Assembly (NCBI RefSeq): GCF_003347665.1
Contig: NZ_QDGA01000040.1
Span: forward strand, 1 to 43,451
Reading direction: 5' to 3'
DNA from: Microvirga calopogonii
GTDB lineage: Bacteria > Pseudomonadota > Alphaproteobacteria > Rhizobiales > Beijerinckiaceae
DNA: 43,451 nt
The translations under genes and the position numbers were made by a program. The notes under the pieces were generated by a model. That model had not been told where the DNA came from and did not search any database. It was given only the letters and a program-made list of their open reading frames with translations. This document shows positions 26,847 through 35,316 of this stretch, in pieces. The stretch's first letter is position 1; every line of letters starts with the position of its first letter.

Positions 26847-26951
26847 GGAGTCAACCTCCGTGACTATGGCGGCCCAGGCGACCGTCGCGCCGCTCCGATT
26901 AGAGGCGGGCCGTGGCTACTAACCGTAGCATAGCACGACCTCTGAAGTCGG

Positions 26952-26973
26952 GCATCCCCCGATCGGGGGATGC
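26952..26973. promoter_or_regulatory. Perfect 22-bp palindrome, candidate operator
   Basis: GCATCCCCCGATCGGGGGATGC is a perfect palindrome with no spacer. It lies 106 bp upstream of the LuxR-type gene start and 146 bp upstream of the divergent transporter start. Perfect dyads of about 20 bp are typical binding sites for dimeric LuxR-type regulators. The ends are not followed by a T-run, and no gene ends here, so a terminator is unlikely. Confidence 0.65.
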
Positions 26974-27118
26974 GGAACTAGGCCCGGTTCGCCAATCTGA
27001 GCCCAGGTCAGGTTGAATTGTTCTGCAACAGCATTCAGCTGTCGAGATTGCAGATGTCTGAGTTCCCCCGCGTTCTGCTGGGCTGAGTGCCCTTGCGCTC
27101 AGCCGTCGGGAGATTGCT

Positions 27119-28117
27119 ATGCGCGTTCTGGGACAAGGTCTGACGACGATCGGCCAGCACGGGCCTGCTCTGCTGGTCCTCTCCCTGCTGCTTGGCGCGG
27201 CTGTGGCACCACTCGCGACAGCCGCCTATCAGGTGCTGCCCCTTTCGGCTTTCCTGCTCACATTGGGGTCGTTTCTGACGGCTGGTCTTGCCCCTCCCGA
27301 GAAGGGCTTAGGCTGGCGGCGCATCCTCTTGGCACTCACCTGGATCGGCCTGGGGGTGCCGCTGATTGCGGCTGCCATTGTTTTCTCTTTGCGCCTCGAT
27401 CCTGCCCTGCAGGCAGGCGTGATCCTCTCCGTGCTGGCCCCGCCCGTGGGCAGTGCCGCTGCCATCGCAGCCATCCTGGGCCTGCAGCCACGCCTGGCGC
27501 TCGCCGCTTCCATTGGTCTGACACTGGTGTCACCTCTCTCGATGCCGGCATTCGCGACGGTGCTCGGTGTCAACGTCTCAATCGATATGGTCCATCTGAC
27601 TTGGCGCTTGGCGCTGATTATTGGGTTGGCGGCCATGGTCGCTCAGATGGCGCGATATTGGCGCAGCAAGGTTCAGGTTGTGCTGCCGGGCCAAACGGCC
27701 GCTGCAGGAGTGGCTGTGATCGGGCTCGTGATTGTTGGCCTCGCGATGATGAGCGGGATCCGGGCCCACTGGGCCACCGATCCGGATGCCTTCAGCCTGT
27801 TCATCGCGGCAGCGGTTGGGGTGAACCTTGGGGCGGGTCTCGTCGGAGCGCTCCTGTTCTCCTCGTGGGGCGCCAAGGACGCGTTCACGGTAGGGCTCGT
27901 GAGCGGCAATCGCAACGTCACGTTGGCTTGGGCGGCCGCTGGAGCAACGCTTCCCGCAGCCACAGAGGCTTACGTGGCCGCCTGTGTCCTTCCCGTGCTG
28001 GCCCTGCCGCTGGCGGTCAAGGGCGTCATCAGTGCCAGAACCCGTCTCGTCCGTACGCTCGACAGACACAAGCCGTCCACCAACCCAGCCACCGTTGTGA
28101 TGCCTCCGAAACCCTGA
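27119..28117 (+). CDS. BASS-type (bile acid:sodium symporter family-like) transporter
   Basis: A 332-aa inner-membrane protein with about nine to ten hydrophobic segments. The family signs are the unwound-helix motifs PPVGSAAAIAAILG near residue 125 and GNRNVTLAWAAAG near residue 265. These resemble the PxxSP and GxRNxxLA motifs of SBF/BASS symporters. Such proteins import organic acids (bile acids, pyruvate, pantothenate) with sodium. The start at 27119 has GGGAG about 6 bases upstream. A dehydrogenase gene follows after 11 bp, so the two form an operon. Its probable regulator is divergent upstream. The substrate is likely an organic acid linked to the dehydrogenase (inference). Confidence 0.72.
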   Translation: MRVLGQGLTTIGQHGPALLVLSLLLGAAVAPLATAAYQVLPLSAFLLTLGSFLTAGLAPPEKGLGWRRILLALTWIGLGVPLIAAAIVFSLRLDPALQAGVILSVLAPPVGSAAAIAAILGLQPRLALAASIGLTLVSPLSMPAFATVLGVNVSIDMVHLTWRLALIIGLAAMVAQMARYWRSKVQVVLPGQTAAAGVAVIGLVIVGLAMMSGIRAHWATDPDAFSLFIAAAVGVNLGAGLVGALLFSSWGAKDAFTVGLVSGNRNVTLAWAAAGATLPAATEAYVAACVLPVLALPLAVKGVISARTRLVRTLDRHKPSTNPATVVMPPKP

Positions 28118-28128
28118 GGACACAATCC

Positions 28129-28983
28129 ATGCACGCCGTTCTATCTCCGCCAGAAGACCACAGGCTCACGGCTGAGGTCGCGACGCACCCGATGCTTCGC
28201 CCGCTTTCAGGCCGTACTGCCCTTGTCACCGGATCGACCCGAGGCATCGGCGAGGGGATTGCGCGAGCCTTGGCGGAGGCAGGCTGCAACCTCATCCTCA
28301 ACGGCCGCCGGTCGAGCAAGGAGGGCGAGCCCTTTGCGGACGCGATCGCCGCGACCTGGAACGTTGAGGCGCGCTATCATGCGGCGGATCTTCGAACGAG
28401 CAGCCATGTGGAGCGGCTTGTCGCATTCGCACAGGAGCAGTTCGGGACCGTCGATATTCTGGTCAACAACGCCGGGATTCAGCATGTCGCCCCCATCGAG
28501 GCTTTCGCCGACGAGTGTTGGGACAACGTCCTGTCACTTAATCTGACCGCCGCATTCCATGCCATCAAAGGGGTGCTGCCGGGCATGCGCACCCGTGGAT
28601 GGGGACGCATCATCAACGTCGCCTCTGTTCATAGCCTGGTCGCGAGCCCAAACAAATGCGCCTATGTCGCGGCGAAACATGGCCTGCTGGGGCTCACCAA
28701 AGTCATTGCCCTGGAGACAGCCAATGATGGAATCACGTGCAATGCGATCTGCCCGGGATGGGTTCTGACGGAACTCGTTCAGCATCAGGTCGAAGCACGG
28801 GCCACGGCATCCGGCATGAGCCCGGAAGAGGCACGCATTGACCTGCTGCGAGCGAAGCAGCCGATGTATGAGTTCTCGTCGGTCGAGAGCATCGGTGCAC
28901 TCACGGTATTTCTCTGTAGCTCCCATGCGCGGACAATTACGGGAGCCGCCTACACGATGGACGGCGGCTGGGCGGCAGTCTAA
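28129..28983 (+). CDS. SDR oxidoreductase, 3-hydroxybutyrate dehydrogenase-like
   Basis: A 284-aa short-chain dehydrogenase. The cofactor motif is TGSTRGIGEGIA (about 35-46), then NNAGIQHVAPIEAF. The catalytic serine and tyrosine are in NVASVHSLVASPNKCAYVAAKHG, and the substrate-side motif is CPGWVLTELVQHQV. The last two closely follow (R)-3-hydroxybutyrate dehydrogenases (SVHGLVASxxKxAYVAAKHG and CPGxVxTPLVxxQI), which make acetoacetate during polyhydroxybutyrate breakdown. An N-terminal extension of about 21 residues is unusual; an internal ATG at 28192 would give the standard length. GAGGA lies 8 bases before 28129 and overlaps the stop of the transporter gene, so translational coupling is likely. 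Confidence 0.85.
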   Translation: MHAVLSPPEDHRLTAEVATHPMLRPLSGRTALVTGSTRGIGEGIARALAEAGCNLILNGRRSSKEGEPFADAIAATWNVEARYHAADLRTSSHVERLVAFAQEQFGTVDILVNNAGIQHVAPIEAFADECWDNVLSLNLTAAFHAIKGVLPGMRTRGWGRIINVASVHSLVASPNKCAYVAAKHGLLGLTKVIALETANDGITCNAICPGWVLTELVQHQVEARATASGMSPEEARIDLLRAKQPMYEFSSVESIGALTVFLCSSHARTITGAAYTMDGGWAAV

Positions 28984-29364
28984 GAGTGGTGGCACGGATG
29001 CCGACCTCTCAGTCGGGCTGCCCATCATTGTTGGGATGCACCTGCTCAGGATTGGGCAGTGAAGTTCGCCGACGGTTCGGAACGTCCGGTTAGGTGAGGA
29101 TTGCTGCCCTCGGGTTTACGTCTCAAGTGTGCTAGAAGCCGACCATCCAACACAATGCCTACTTTTGAACACACTACCTTTCGTCATTGAACTGAGGGGA
29201 TAGGAGTTGCAGCCCTGGAGCACGCTTGCAGCAGATCCAGAAAACCTGCGCAGATCGCAGACAAGCCTTTGGCTTTTGGCGAGGCCACATAAAAACCCGC
29301 CATCGTATGGGTTCTCCGGCGACTTTATGACTCCTCATTCCGGGGGTCCTTCTCCAGGATTCTC
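28984..29364. other. Gap between convergent genes
   Basis: These 381 bp separate the plus-strand dehydrogenase from the minus-strand oxidoreductase, so both transcripts must end here. A weak stem (CCGAC, CTCTCA, GTCGG) lies about 20 bp after the dehydrogenase stop. I see no strong terminator and no gene. Confidence 0.4.
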
Positions 29365-30360
29365 CTAGGCATCAAGGAGCTGGCGCAATTTCTCCAATCG
29401 CTCCATGGCAACTACACCATCGGCAATTGTCGGCGCAGCAGACGCCTCCCCCCGAAACAGCTTGACGGTGTCCGCCAGCAAGGCGTGATAGCCCTTGTGA
29501 TCTTCATTGGCCGCGGCTGTAAAATTAGGTTTCCACGTCAGCGTATCGACATCCTCGCTCAAAGTGGCTGCGAGATCGTCCGTCTTGAATGGAGGATTCC
29601 GGTTCCAGCGGACCTCGATCACGTCATCGACTTCAAGCCTCTGATGGTCGCCCATCAGCTCTATGCGCTCGACGGGGGTACCGCGTGACTGCATCGTTCC
29701 CATGGCGACGGTGCCGATGGCGCCGCACTCGAACCCGAAATCCACGTGAAAGAGGATCTTCCCCGGTGCTGCCTCGACCTTACGGGCGTTCATCTCCCGC
29801 ACCGGTGAGACAAAGAATGAGACCAAGTCCATGTAGTGGATGCAATGGTGCAGGAAGAAGCCGCTGTAATCCACGTTGCCGACGAAGTAGGTCGGGGCGG
29901 TCATATAGTAGCCTGTCAGGCCGAGCACCCGCCCGAACCGGCCGGATGCGATGATGTTGTGGGCGATCCTGTTGCCGATCGAATAGCGCTTCATGAAGCC
30001 GAGAGCCAATGGTTTTCCGCTGCGTTCGGAGGCCCTCAAGAGCTCGCGGGCACCTTCCGCAGTCGCAGCGGGTGGCTTCTCCATGAAGACCGGGAGGCCT
30101 CGCTCGAGAGCGGCCTTTCCAAAGGCAAGGTGCTGATTGGGACCGACTGCCATGCCAACCATGTCGATGCCGCGACTGTTGATGAGTTCATGGGCATCCG
30201 TGAGGAGGTTCTTGACGCCGAATTGACGGCCGGCATGAGCCAACCTGGTTCCATCGACGTCGCAGAGGGCAACGACCTCGACATCGTGGCGTACGAGCTG
30301 CGGAAGCAGCATCTGCGTTGCGTGAGTGCCGCAACCAATCCAGCCAACTTTAATGGTCAT
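29365..30360 (-). CDS. Gfo/Idh/MocA-family oxidoreductase
   Basis: A 331-aa NAD(P)-dependent sugar or polyol oxidoreductase. The N-terminal Rossmann motif reads VGWIGCGTHATQ. The family EKP motif is at residues 94-96 (FMEKPPAAT). The C-terminal half carries the beta-sheet substrate domain, with a His-rich segment (FFLHHCIHYMDLVSFF) at the active site. Members oxidise inositols, sugars or glycosides. It is the last gene of the minus-strand sugar operon. Its start overlaps the stop of the preceding isomerase gene by four bases, so translation is coupled. The exact substrate is unknown but is probably the same sugar that the upstream transporter imports. Confidence 0.9.
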   Translation of the reverse strand: MTIKVGWIGCGTHATQMLLPQLVRHDVEVVALCDVDGTRLAHAGRQFGVKNLLTDAHELINSRGIDMVGMAVGPNQHLAFGKAALERGLPVFMEKPPAATAEGARELLRASERSGKPLALGFMKRYSIGNRIAHNIIASGRFGRVLGLTGYYMTAPTYFVGNVDYSGFFLHHCIHYMDLVSFFVSPVREMNARKVEAAPGKILFHVDFGFECGAIGTVAMGTMQSRGTPVERIELMGDHQRLEVDDVIEVRWNRNPPFKTDDLAATLSEDVDTLTWKPNFTAAANEDHKGYHALLADTVKLFRGEASAAPTIADGVVAMERLEKLRQLLDA

Positions 30361-31238
30361 CGCCGATATCTCGTCAGGTTCAGGTGGGACTTCAGGAAGG
30401 ACGTGCTGGCGGCGAGGCGCTCGCTTTCATCTTCATGAGGCGGACGCCACTGGGCAAAGGGTACGCCGAAGCGATCGTCGTTGCGCCGGAACGGCTCAAG
30501 CGAGATCGGACCTTCATAGCCGACGTCGTGAAGTGCCCGGCAGACCTCGACCCAATCAGTAGAGCCTGTCCCAAGAAAGCCGCGATGGTTCTCGTTCGCC
30601 TGGAAGTGGATAGTCCGCGGGCCCGCAAGCCGAATGGCTTCGGGTATCGAGGCTTCTTCCATGTGCATGTGAAAGGTATCGAGCATCAGTCCTATGGCAG
30701 GGTGCTCGACGGCGTCCAGGAGTTCGATCGCCTGCTGTGCCGTGCAGAGCACATCGCTCTCGAAACGGTTGAGCGGCTCGACGGCGAGCTTGATGCCTGC
30801 AGCTGCGGCGTGATCGCCCGCCTGCCGAAGCCCGGTGACGCACCGCTCCTTGCGTGCGAGCCTCTCGCTCTCCTGGACCGGAGCAGGCGCGCGCCCTGCG
30901 AACACGAGGGGGTTCCCCGTCAGGGGCCCCCCCACGATCTCGGCCCCCAGAGCGGCTGCGCAATCGGCGGCATAGCGCAGGTAGTCGATACCGGCCTGGT
31001 GAGCTGCTGCTTCGTCACTGGCCAGATTCCGCTGGAGATTGACGCGGGCGGCCAGAATGACTCCGATCCCGGCATCCGCAAGGGCGCGCCGGGCGGCGTC
31101 GAGGTCGATCTCACCGGGCTCCGGCACGAGAAGCTCGACGAAATCAAAGCCGAGCGATCTCATTCGTGAGAAGAGCGGAAAGTGCTCGGCCGTGAAAGGC
31201 CGGGCGTATTGCATGGATATCAAACCGATGGGATTCAT
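30357..31238 (-). CDS. TIM-barrel sugar isomerase/epimerase (xylose isomerase-like)
   Basis: A 293-aa protein of the AP-endonuclease-2/xylose-isomerase-like fold. Recognisable parts are RSLGFDFVELLVPEPGEIDL near the start, LAVEPLNRFESDVLCT, then LMLDTFHMHMEEASI and ISLEPFRR. These carry the metal-binding Glu, Asp, His and Glu of the family. Relatives include hydroxypyruvate isomerase, inosose isomerase and tagatose/psicose 3-epimerase. The combination with a Gfo/Idh/MocA enzyme and a sugar ABC transporter is common in inositol and rare-sugar pathways. The start at 31238 has AAGGA about 7 bases upstream. It lies 32 bp after the MalG-type permease gene and overlaps the next gene. Confidence 0.88.
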   Translation of the reverse strand: MNPIGLISMQYARPFTAEHFPLFSRMRSLGFDFVELLVPEPGEIDLDAARRALADAGIGVILAARVNLQRNLASDEAAAHQAGIDYLRYAADCAAALGAEIVGGPLTGNPLVFAGRAPAPVQESERLARKERCVTGLRQAGDHAAAAGIKLAVEPLNRFESDVLCTAQQAIELLDAVEHPAIGLMLDTFHMHMEEASIPEAIRLAGPRTIHFQANENHRGFLGTGSTDWVEVCRALHDVGYEGPISLEPFRRNDDRFGVPFAQWRPPHEDESERLAASTSFLKSHLNLTRYRR

Positions 31239-31270
31239 GACCGTCCTTGATAAGAGTTCATTTCCGTGAA

Positions 31271-32107
31271 TCAGCCTTTAACCGCGCCTTGAGTCAGTCC
31301 GCCGATCAGACGGCGCTGGGCGATGAGGAACAGGATGGTGGCCGGCAAAGCGCCAACGACTCCGCCCGCGGAGAGGAGCCCCCACTCGATCTGGTATTCG
31401 CCGATCAGGGTCTGGATTGCGACGGTGACTGTGCGGACGTTCCGCCCACCCAGGGTGAGCGCATAGAGATACTCGTTCCACGCCGTGATGAAGATGTAGA
31501 GACCAGTCGATATGATGCCCGGCATTGCCAGCGGCAGGATGACACGCCAGAGCGCCTGGAGCCGGCTGCAGCCATCCGTCATGGCTGCCTCGTCGAGGCT
31601 TTTCGGAATGGCGTTGATATAGCTCGTCAGCATCCAGACCGAGAACGGAATAGCGACCGTGGCATTGGCGATGATCAGAGCCACATGCGTATCGAGGAGA
31701 CCAAGCCGGCGCATCATCACAAAGAGCGGAAGGATCAGCAACACCACCGGGAACATGTTCACCAGCAGGAACTGCATCATCAATAGCCGGCGGCCTGCAA
31801 ACCGGAACCGCGAAATCGCATAGGCCGCCGTGACCGAAACAAACAGGCCGAGTGCGGTGGTTCCGGCCGCCACGATAAGGCTGTGCCCCATGTTCCCGAG
31901 GAACGAAGTACGGGCAACCAGACGCACGTAGTTCTCGAGGGACCAGCTGGCAGGACTGACTGCAACCCCCAAGGCGGCAAGCCTCTCCTGCGGGGTGAAG
32001 GACGTCATGAGCATCCAGAGGAAGGGGCCGACGGCCAGCAGAACGACGCCGAGCGCCGGAAGGTCGGTCGTCAGGATGCGCCGCGTCAAGGTCGGCTTTC
32101 CGATCAT
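31271..32107 (-). CDS. Carbohydrate ABC transporter permease, MalG type
   Basis: A 278-aa inner-membrane permease with six helices. The cytoplasmic EAA loop reads LDEAAMTDGCSRLQALWRVI, followed by PLAMPGIISTGLYIFITAWNEYLYAL, the standard CUT1-family pattern. The start at 32107 overlaps the stop of the MalF-type gene (ATGA). The open frame reaches further upstream but only as a shadow. It pairs with the MalF-type subunit. Confidence 0.94.
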   Translation of the reverse strand: MIGKPTLTRRILTTDLPALGVVLLAVGPFLWMLMTSFTPQERLAALGVAVSPASWSLENYVRLVARTSFLGNMGHSLIVAAGTTALGLFVSVTAAYAISRFRFAGRRLLMMQFLLVNMFPVVLLILPLFVMMRRLGLLDTHVALIIANATVAIPFSVWMLTSYINAIPKSLDEAAMTDGCSRLQALWRVILPLAMPGIISTGLYIFITAWNEYLYALTLGGRNVRTVTVAIQTLIGEYQIEWGLLSAGGVVGALPATILFLIAQRRLIGGLTQGAVKG

Positions 32108-33030
32108 CGTTCCACCTCCCGCGACGTGCGTGCAATGTAGAAGGCGACAACGACGCCCAAGAGCAGCGTGAACATCACCGCGATGGTGGTGCCATAGCCG
32201 AAATCGAGGTTCTGGCGCGCCTTGATGAAGGCGTAGAGCGGAAGCGTCTGCGTCGCATAGCCGGGACCGCCACCGGTCATCACGAAGATCACATCGATGG
32301 AGTTCGCCACCCAGATAATCCGGAGCAGACCGGCGGTCGCTAGGACGCCAGCGATTCCCGGCAATGTCACATGGCGGAACTGACGCCATGCGCTGGCGCC
32401 GTCAATGGCCGCCGCCTCGTAGCGGCTCCTGGGAATGCCCTGAAGACCGGCCAGGATCATGACCGCAAAGAATGGGAAGCCTTGCCATGTGAGGGTAACG
32501 ATCACAGCGTAAAGGGCTTTGTCCGGATCGGCGAGCCATGGAATGGCAGACTGAATGATGGACAAACCCAGTAGGATCTCGTTCATGACGCCCGTGTTGG
32601 CGTCGTAAATCCAGCGCCACATGAGCGCGATGACGACGCTGGGCAGCGCCCAGGGGACGATCACCAAAGCCCTGGCGAGGCCCCGCCATGGAAACGGACG
32701 GTTCAGGATCAGGGCTGCAACCAGGCCCAGTCCCATTTGCAGCGGGACCGTCAGACCAATCCAGATCGCCGTATGGCCCAGGGTAATCCAGAACACGGGA
32801 TCTTGGAGGAGTTTGACGTAGTTGCCCAAGCCCACGAAGCGGGCCGCGTTGGGCCTGAACAGCACAAATTCATACAGGCTCGTGACAATGGCTTCGATCA
32901 TCGGAAGGAAGACGATCACAACTGTCACGAGAACAGCCGGTGTGAGCAGACCATAAGGCAGCAGGCGGTGACGCCACGTGCGCGCCGGGACAGCCTGATC
33001 CGGCAAGACGGCCGAAAAGGACATGGGCAA
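32104..33030 (-). CDS. Carbohydrate ABC transporter permease, MalF type
   Basis: A 308-aa permease. The first helix (LLTPAVLVTVVIVFLPMIEA) is followed by the periplasmic loop, and the EAA loop reads SRYEAAAIDGASAWRQFRHV, then TLPGIAGVLATAGLLRI. Size and order match CUT1 sugar transporters of the UgpA/MalF kind. A start two codons downstream (33024) is equally possible. It sits 56 bp after the binding-protein gene. Confidence 0.94.
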   Translation of the reverse strand: MPMSFSAVLPDQAVPARTWRHRLLPYGLLTPAVLVTVVIVFLPMIEAIVTSLYEFVLFRPNAARFVGLGNYVKLLQDPVFWITLGHTAIWIGLTVPLQMGLGLVAALILNRPFPWRGLARALVIVPWALPSVVIALMWRWIYDANTGVMNEILLGLSIIQSAIPWLADPDKALYAVIVTLTWQGFPFFAVMILAGLQGIPRSRYEAAAIDGASAWRQFRHVTLPGIAGVLATAGLLRIIWVANSIDVIFVMTGGGPGYATQTLPLYAFIKARQNLDFGYGTTIAVMFTLLLGVVVAFYIARTSREVER

Positions 33031-33086
33031 ATCTCTTATGGAGGCGGGTCAGGCTGCGCCCTGGAGGCGCAGCCTGAACAGAGTTG

Positions 33087-34295
33087 TCACTGCGATGCGA
33101 AAAGGCCTTCGATTTCCTTCATCATCTGCTCGGAGGTGATTTGCCCGGTCAGCGCACGCTGCATGGTGGTGGGGAGCACCGTGTTCACGAAATCCGCCGT
33201 GGCTGATGTCTGAGGCAATACGGAGGCGAACGGCAGAGAGGCGACGGTCGCGTCGACGAAGCGCTGTTCGTGCAGTTTCCAGTTCTTCGATCCGCTCTTC
33301 GTTACGGTCAGCTGTCCGGTCGCTTGGTTGAACAGGACATTGTTCTCGCCTTGGGCGAGGAAGGAGATCCATTTCCAGGCAGCGTCCTTGACATTCGAGG
33401 ACGAGAAGATCGCAAGCGACTCGTCACCATAAGAGGTCCACGGTCTGTCGCCGCAGCGGGGAACCGGCACGGCCGATACCTTGTCGCCGAGCGCCTTGAC
33501 GATATCAGCGGACGACCCGATGTGGTGGATGGTCATGGCCGTCTTGCCGCTCTTGAAGGCGCCAAGAATTTCCTGGAACCCGTCGTTCGGCGCGGACGGC
33601 GGGAACACCTTATGGACCCGGTAGAGGTCGATGACCCATTGATTGGCCGCGATCGCTTCAGGGGTGGTGAGCCCACCCTTCTCGAACTTCGCGCCCTTCG
33701 AGAAGACGAACGTGCCCCACTGATCCCAGCCGCCCTTGCCGCCGCGGAAACCGAAGCCGTACTGGTCCGGCGCCTTCGTGAGGGCTTTCGCAGCATTCAG
33801 GAATTCATCGCAGGTCTTCGGCGGCTCAAGGCCGGCGGCCTTGAACAGGTCAGTGCGGTAATACAGATAGAGAACGACGTACTGAATCGGCAGATAATAC
33901 TGCTTGCCGTCCGGACCCTTGTTGAGATTGAGGAGATTATCGAGAAGGTCGGCTTTGCCGGCCCACTTGTCGATCCGATCGCCGATCGGCTCCAGCGCAT
34001 CCATTTCCACCAGCCTCGGCTGGGCAAAGAGCTTCACCATGGCCGCATCGGGAGCGTTGCCGCCGACGACCGACGTGTAGAGATTGTCGTAGTAGCTGTT
34101 CCAGGGGACGTTTTCGGCCTCGATCGTGATACCGGGATTCTGCGCCTGGAACTTCTCGACGAGCTTCGACATCGGATTGTCCGGGTTGTCGAAATGATAC
34201 CAGAAGCGAACCGTCTCGGCCTGCGCGCCGCTTGCAAGAGCCAGGCCGGCCGCCAAGCTGCAGGCTGCCAGTAATTTCCTCATCAGTGTTTTCAT
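33087..34295 (-). CDS. Extracellular solute-binding protein, family 1 (MalE type)
   Basis: A 402-aa periplasmic sugar-binding protein. The signal peptide (MRKLLAACSLAAGLALASGAQA) is cleaved probably after AQA at residue 26. The mature part starts ETVRFWYHFDNPDNPMSKLV, typical of CUT1 binding proteins, and contains NPGITIEAENVPWNSYYDNL and the FKSGKTAMTIHHIG segment. GGAGG lies a few bases before the ATG at 34295. It presents the sugar to the MalF/MalG-type permeases encoded next. The ligand cannot be told from sequence. Confidence 0.94.
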   Translation of the reverse strand: MKTLMRKLLAACSLAAGLALASGAQAETVRFWYHFDNPDNPMSKLVEKFQAQNPGITIEAENVPWNSYYDNLYTSVVGGNAPDAAMVKLFAQPRLVEMDALEPIGDRIDKWAGKADLLDNLLNLNKGPDGKQYYLPIQYVVLYLYYRTDLFKAAGLEPPKTCDEFLNAAKALTKAPDQYGFGFRGGKGGWDQWGTFVFSKGAKFEKGGLTTPEAIAANQWVIDLYRVHKVFPPSAPNDGFQEILGAFKSGKTAMTIHHIGSSADIVKALGDKVSAVPVPRCGDRPWTSYGDESLAIFSSSNVKDAAWKWISFLAQGENNVLFNQATGQLTVTKSGSKNWKLHEQRFVDATVASLPFASVLPQTSATADFVNTVLPTTMQRALTGQITSEQMMKEIEGLFASQ

Positions 34296-34323
34296 CGTTT
34301 CCTCCGTGCTGGGTTGTTGATTG

Positions 34324-35316
34324 TTAGCTGTTGGTCTTCGCCAACTTTCGCGCGGCGGCCCCTGCCGCCATCAGAGAGTCGCGTGCCGCCTGAAGCGATA
34401 CGCTCATCTGCAGAAATCCATGAACGACGCCTGGAACAATACTCACGGGATCGTCCCGGCCGAGTTCGCGCAACCGTCGCCCGAGGGCCAGGGTATCGGA
34501 AAGGAGGGGGTCGATTCCGGCGGCATGGAGCCATAGCGGGGGCAGTGCCTGAAGCTCGGAGTCCTTGGCTGCCAAGGGACATGCCAGAGGATCGTGACGC
34601 GCCTCCTCGTTCGGAGCGTACCAGTCCCAATACCGGCGCATCTTCGCGGTCGTGAGGCCCGGCCCTTCGGCAAAGCGGACATGCGACGGCGAACCATGGT
34701 CGGCGGAGTAGACGCCGTAGAAGAGGAGAGCGCCTTGAGGAAGCTCACGCCCGTGTCGATGTTCGTGGAGCATCGCAGCCAGCGCCAAGTTGGCGCCGGC
34801 GGAGTCGCCCGATATCAGAAGCGGACCGGGCGCAAGCCCGAATATGGACGGCGCCGCTTGCAGAGCACGCAGGCAGGCCACCACATCCATGAGACCGGCC
34901 GGATAGGGATGCTCGGGCGCGAGCCGGTAATCCGGCGTAACGACCGCCATTCCGCTTTCGATCGCCAGAAGGCGGGCGCATCGTTCATGCGTCTCGGGGC
35001 TGCAGAAGGCGAAGCCTCCGCCGTGCACGAAAAGAAGGGTGCCTTCGGCGCGTTCCTTTGGAACGAGCACGCGCGCGCGGCACGCGGCCGATCCCACAGC
35101 GGGATCGGCCGGAACCTCATGCTCGCGGATCTCGGCCATGGGGGGAAGCTCGACATTCCAGCGTCGATTGCCCTGGGCCGCCGCCGCACGCCCTTCGGCG
35201 GGTGGCAGGAGGGTCGGATCGGGCTGCGGCCCATCCTCCCTTGCGACCCGGTCCATCAGTGCAGCCGTGTCCGGCGCCAGATCGCCAGGGAGATCCTCGG
35301 GCATCTCTCGCATCAT
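34324..35316 (-). CDS. Alpha/beta hydrolase, HSL-type esterase
   Basis: A 330-aa cytoplasmic esterase of the hormone-sensitive-lipase group. It has the oxyanion motif HGGGF (98-102 in FVHGGGFAF), nucleophile S172 in SGDSAGAN, and the likely acid D268 (AAGIDPLLSD) and base H298 (VVHGFLQM). There is no signal peptide. It lies between the regulator gene (overlap of four bases) and the sugar-binding protein gene (28 bp). It is therefore part of the sugar operon and may remove acyl groups from an imported glycoside or sugar ester (inference). Esterases are not common in MalEFGK-type operons. Confidence 0.9.
   Translation of the reverse strand: MMREMPEDLPGDLAPDTAALMDRVAREDGPQPDPTLLPPAEGRAAAAQGNRRWNVELPPMAEIREHEVPADPAVGSAACRARVLVPKERAEGTLLFVHGGGFAFCSPETHERCARLLAIESGMAVVTPDYRLAPEHPYPAGLMDVVACLRALQAAPSIFGLAPGPLLISGDSAGANLALAAMLHEHRHGRELPQGALLFYGVYSADHGSPSHVRFAEGPGLTTAKMRRYWDWYAPNEEARHDPLACPLAAKDSELQALPPLWLHAAGIDPLLSDTLALGRRLRELGRDDPVSIVPGVVHGFLQMSVSLQAARDSLMAAGAAARKLAKTNS

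Noticed and set aside
27013..28983. 656-codon frame that would fuse the dehydrogenase to an upstream protein
   Set aside because: The part before 28129 overlaps the transporter gene in another frame and reads as Cys/Arg-rich noise. The dehydrogenase has its own ribosome-binding site.
33270..34274. 334-codon plus-strand frame opposite the MalE-type gene
   Set aside because: It is a mirror of the real binding-protein gene, which has a signal peptide, a ribosome-binding site and operon partners.
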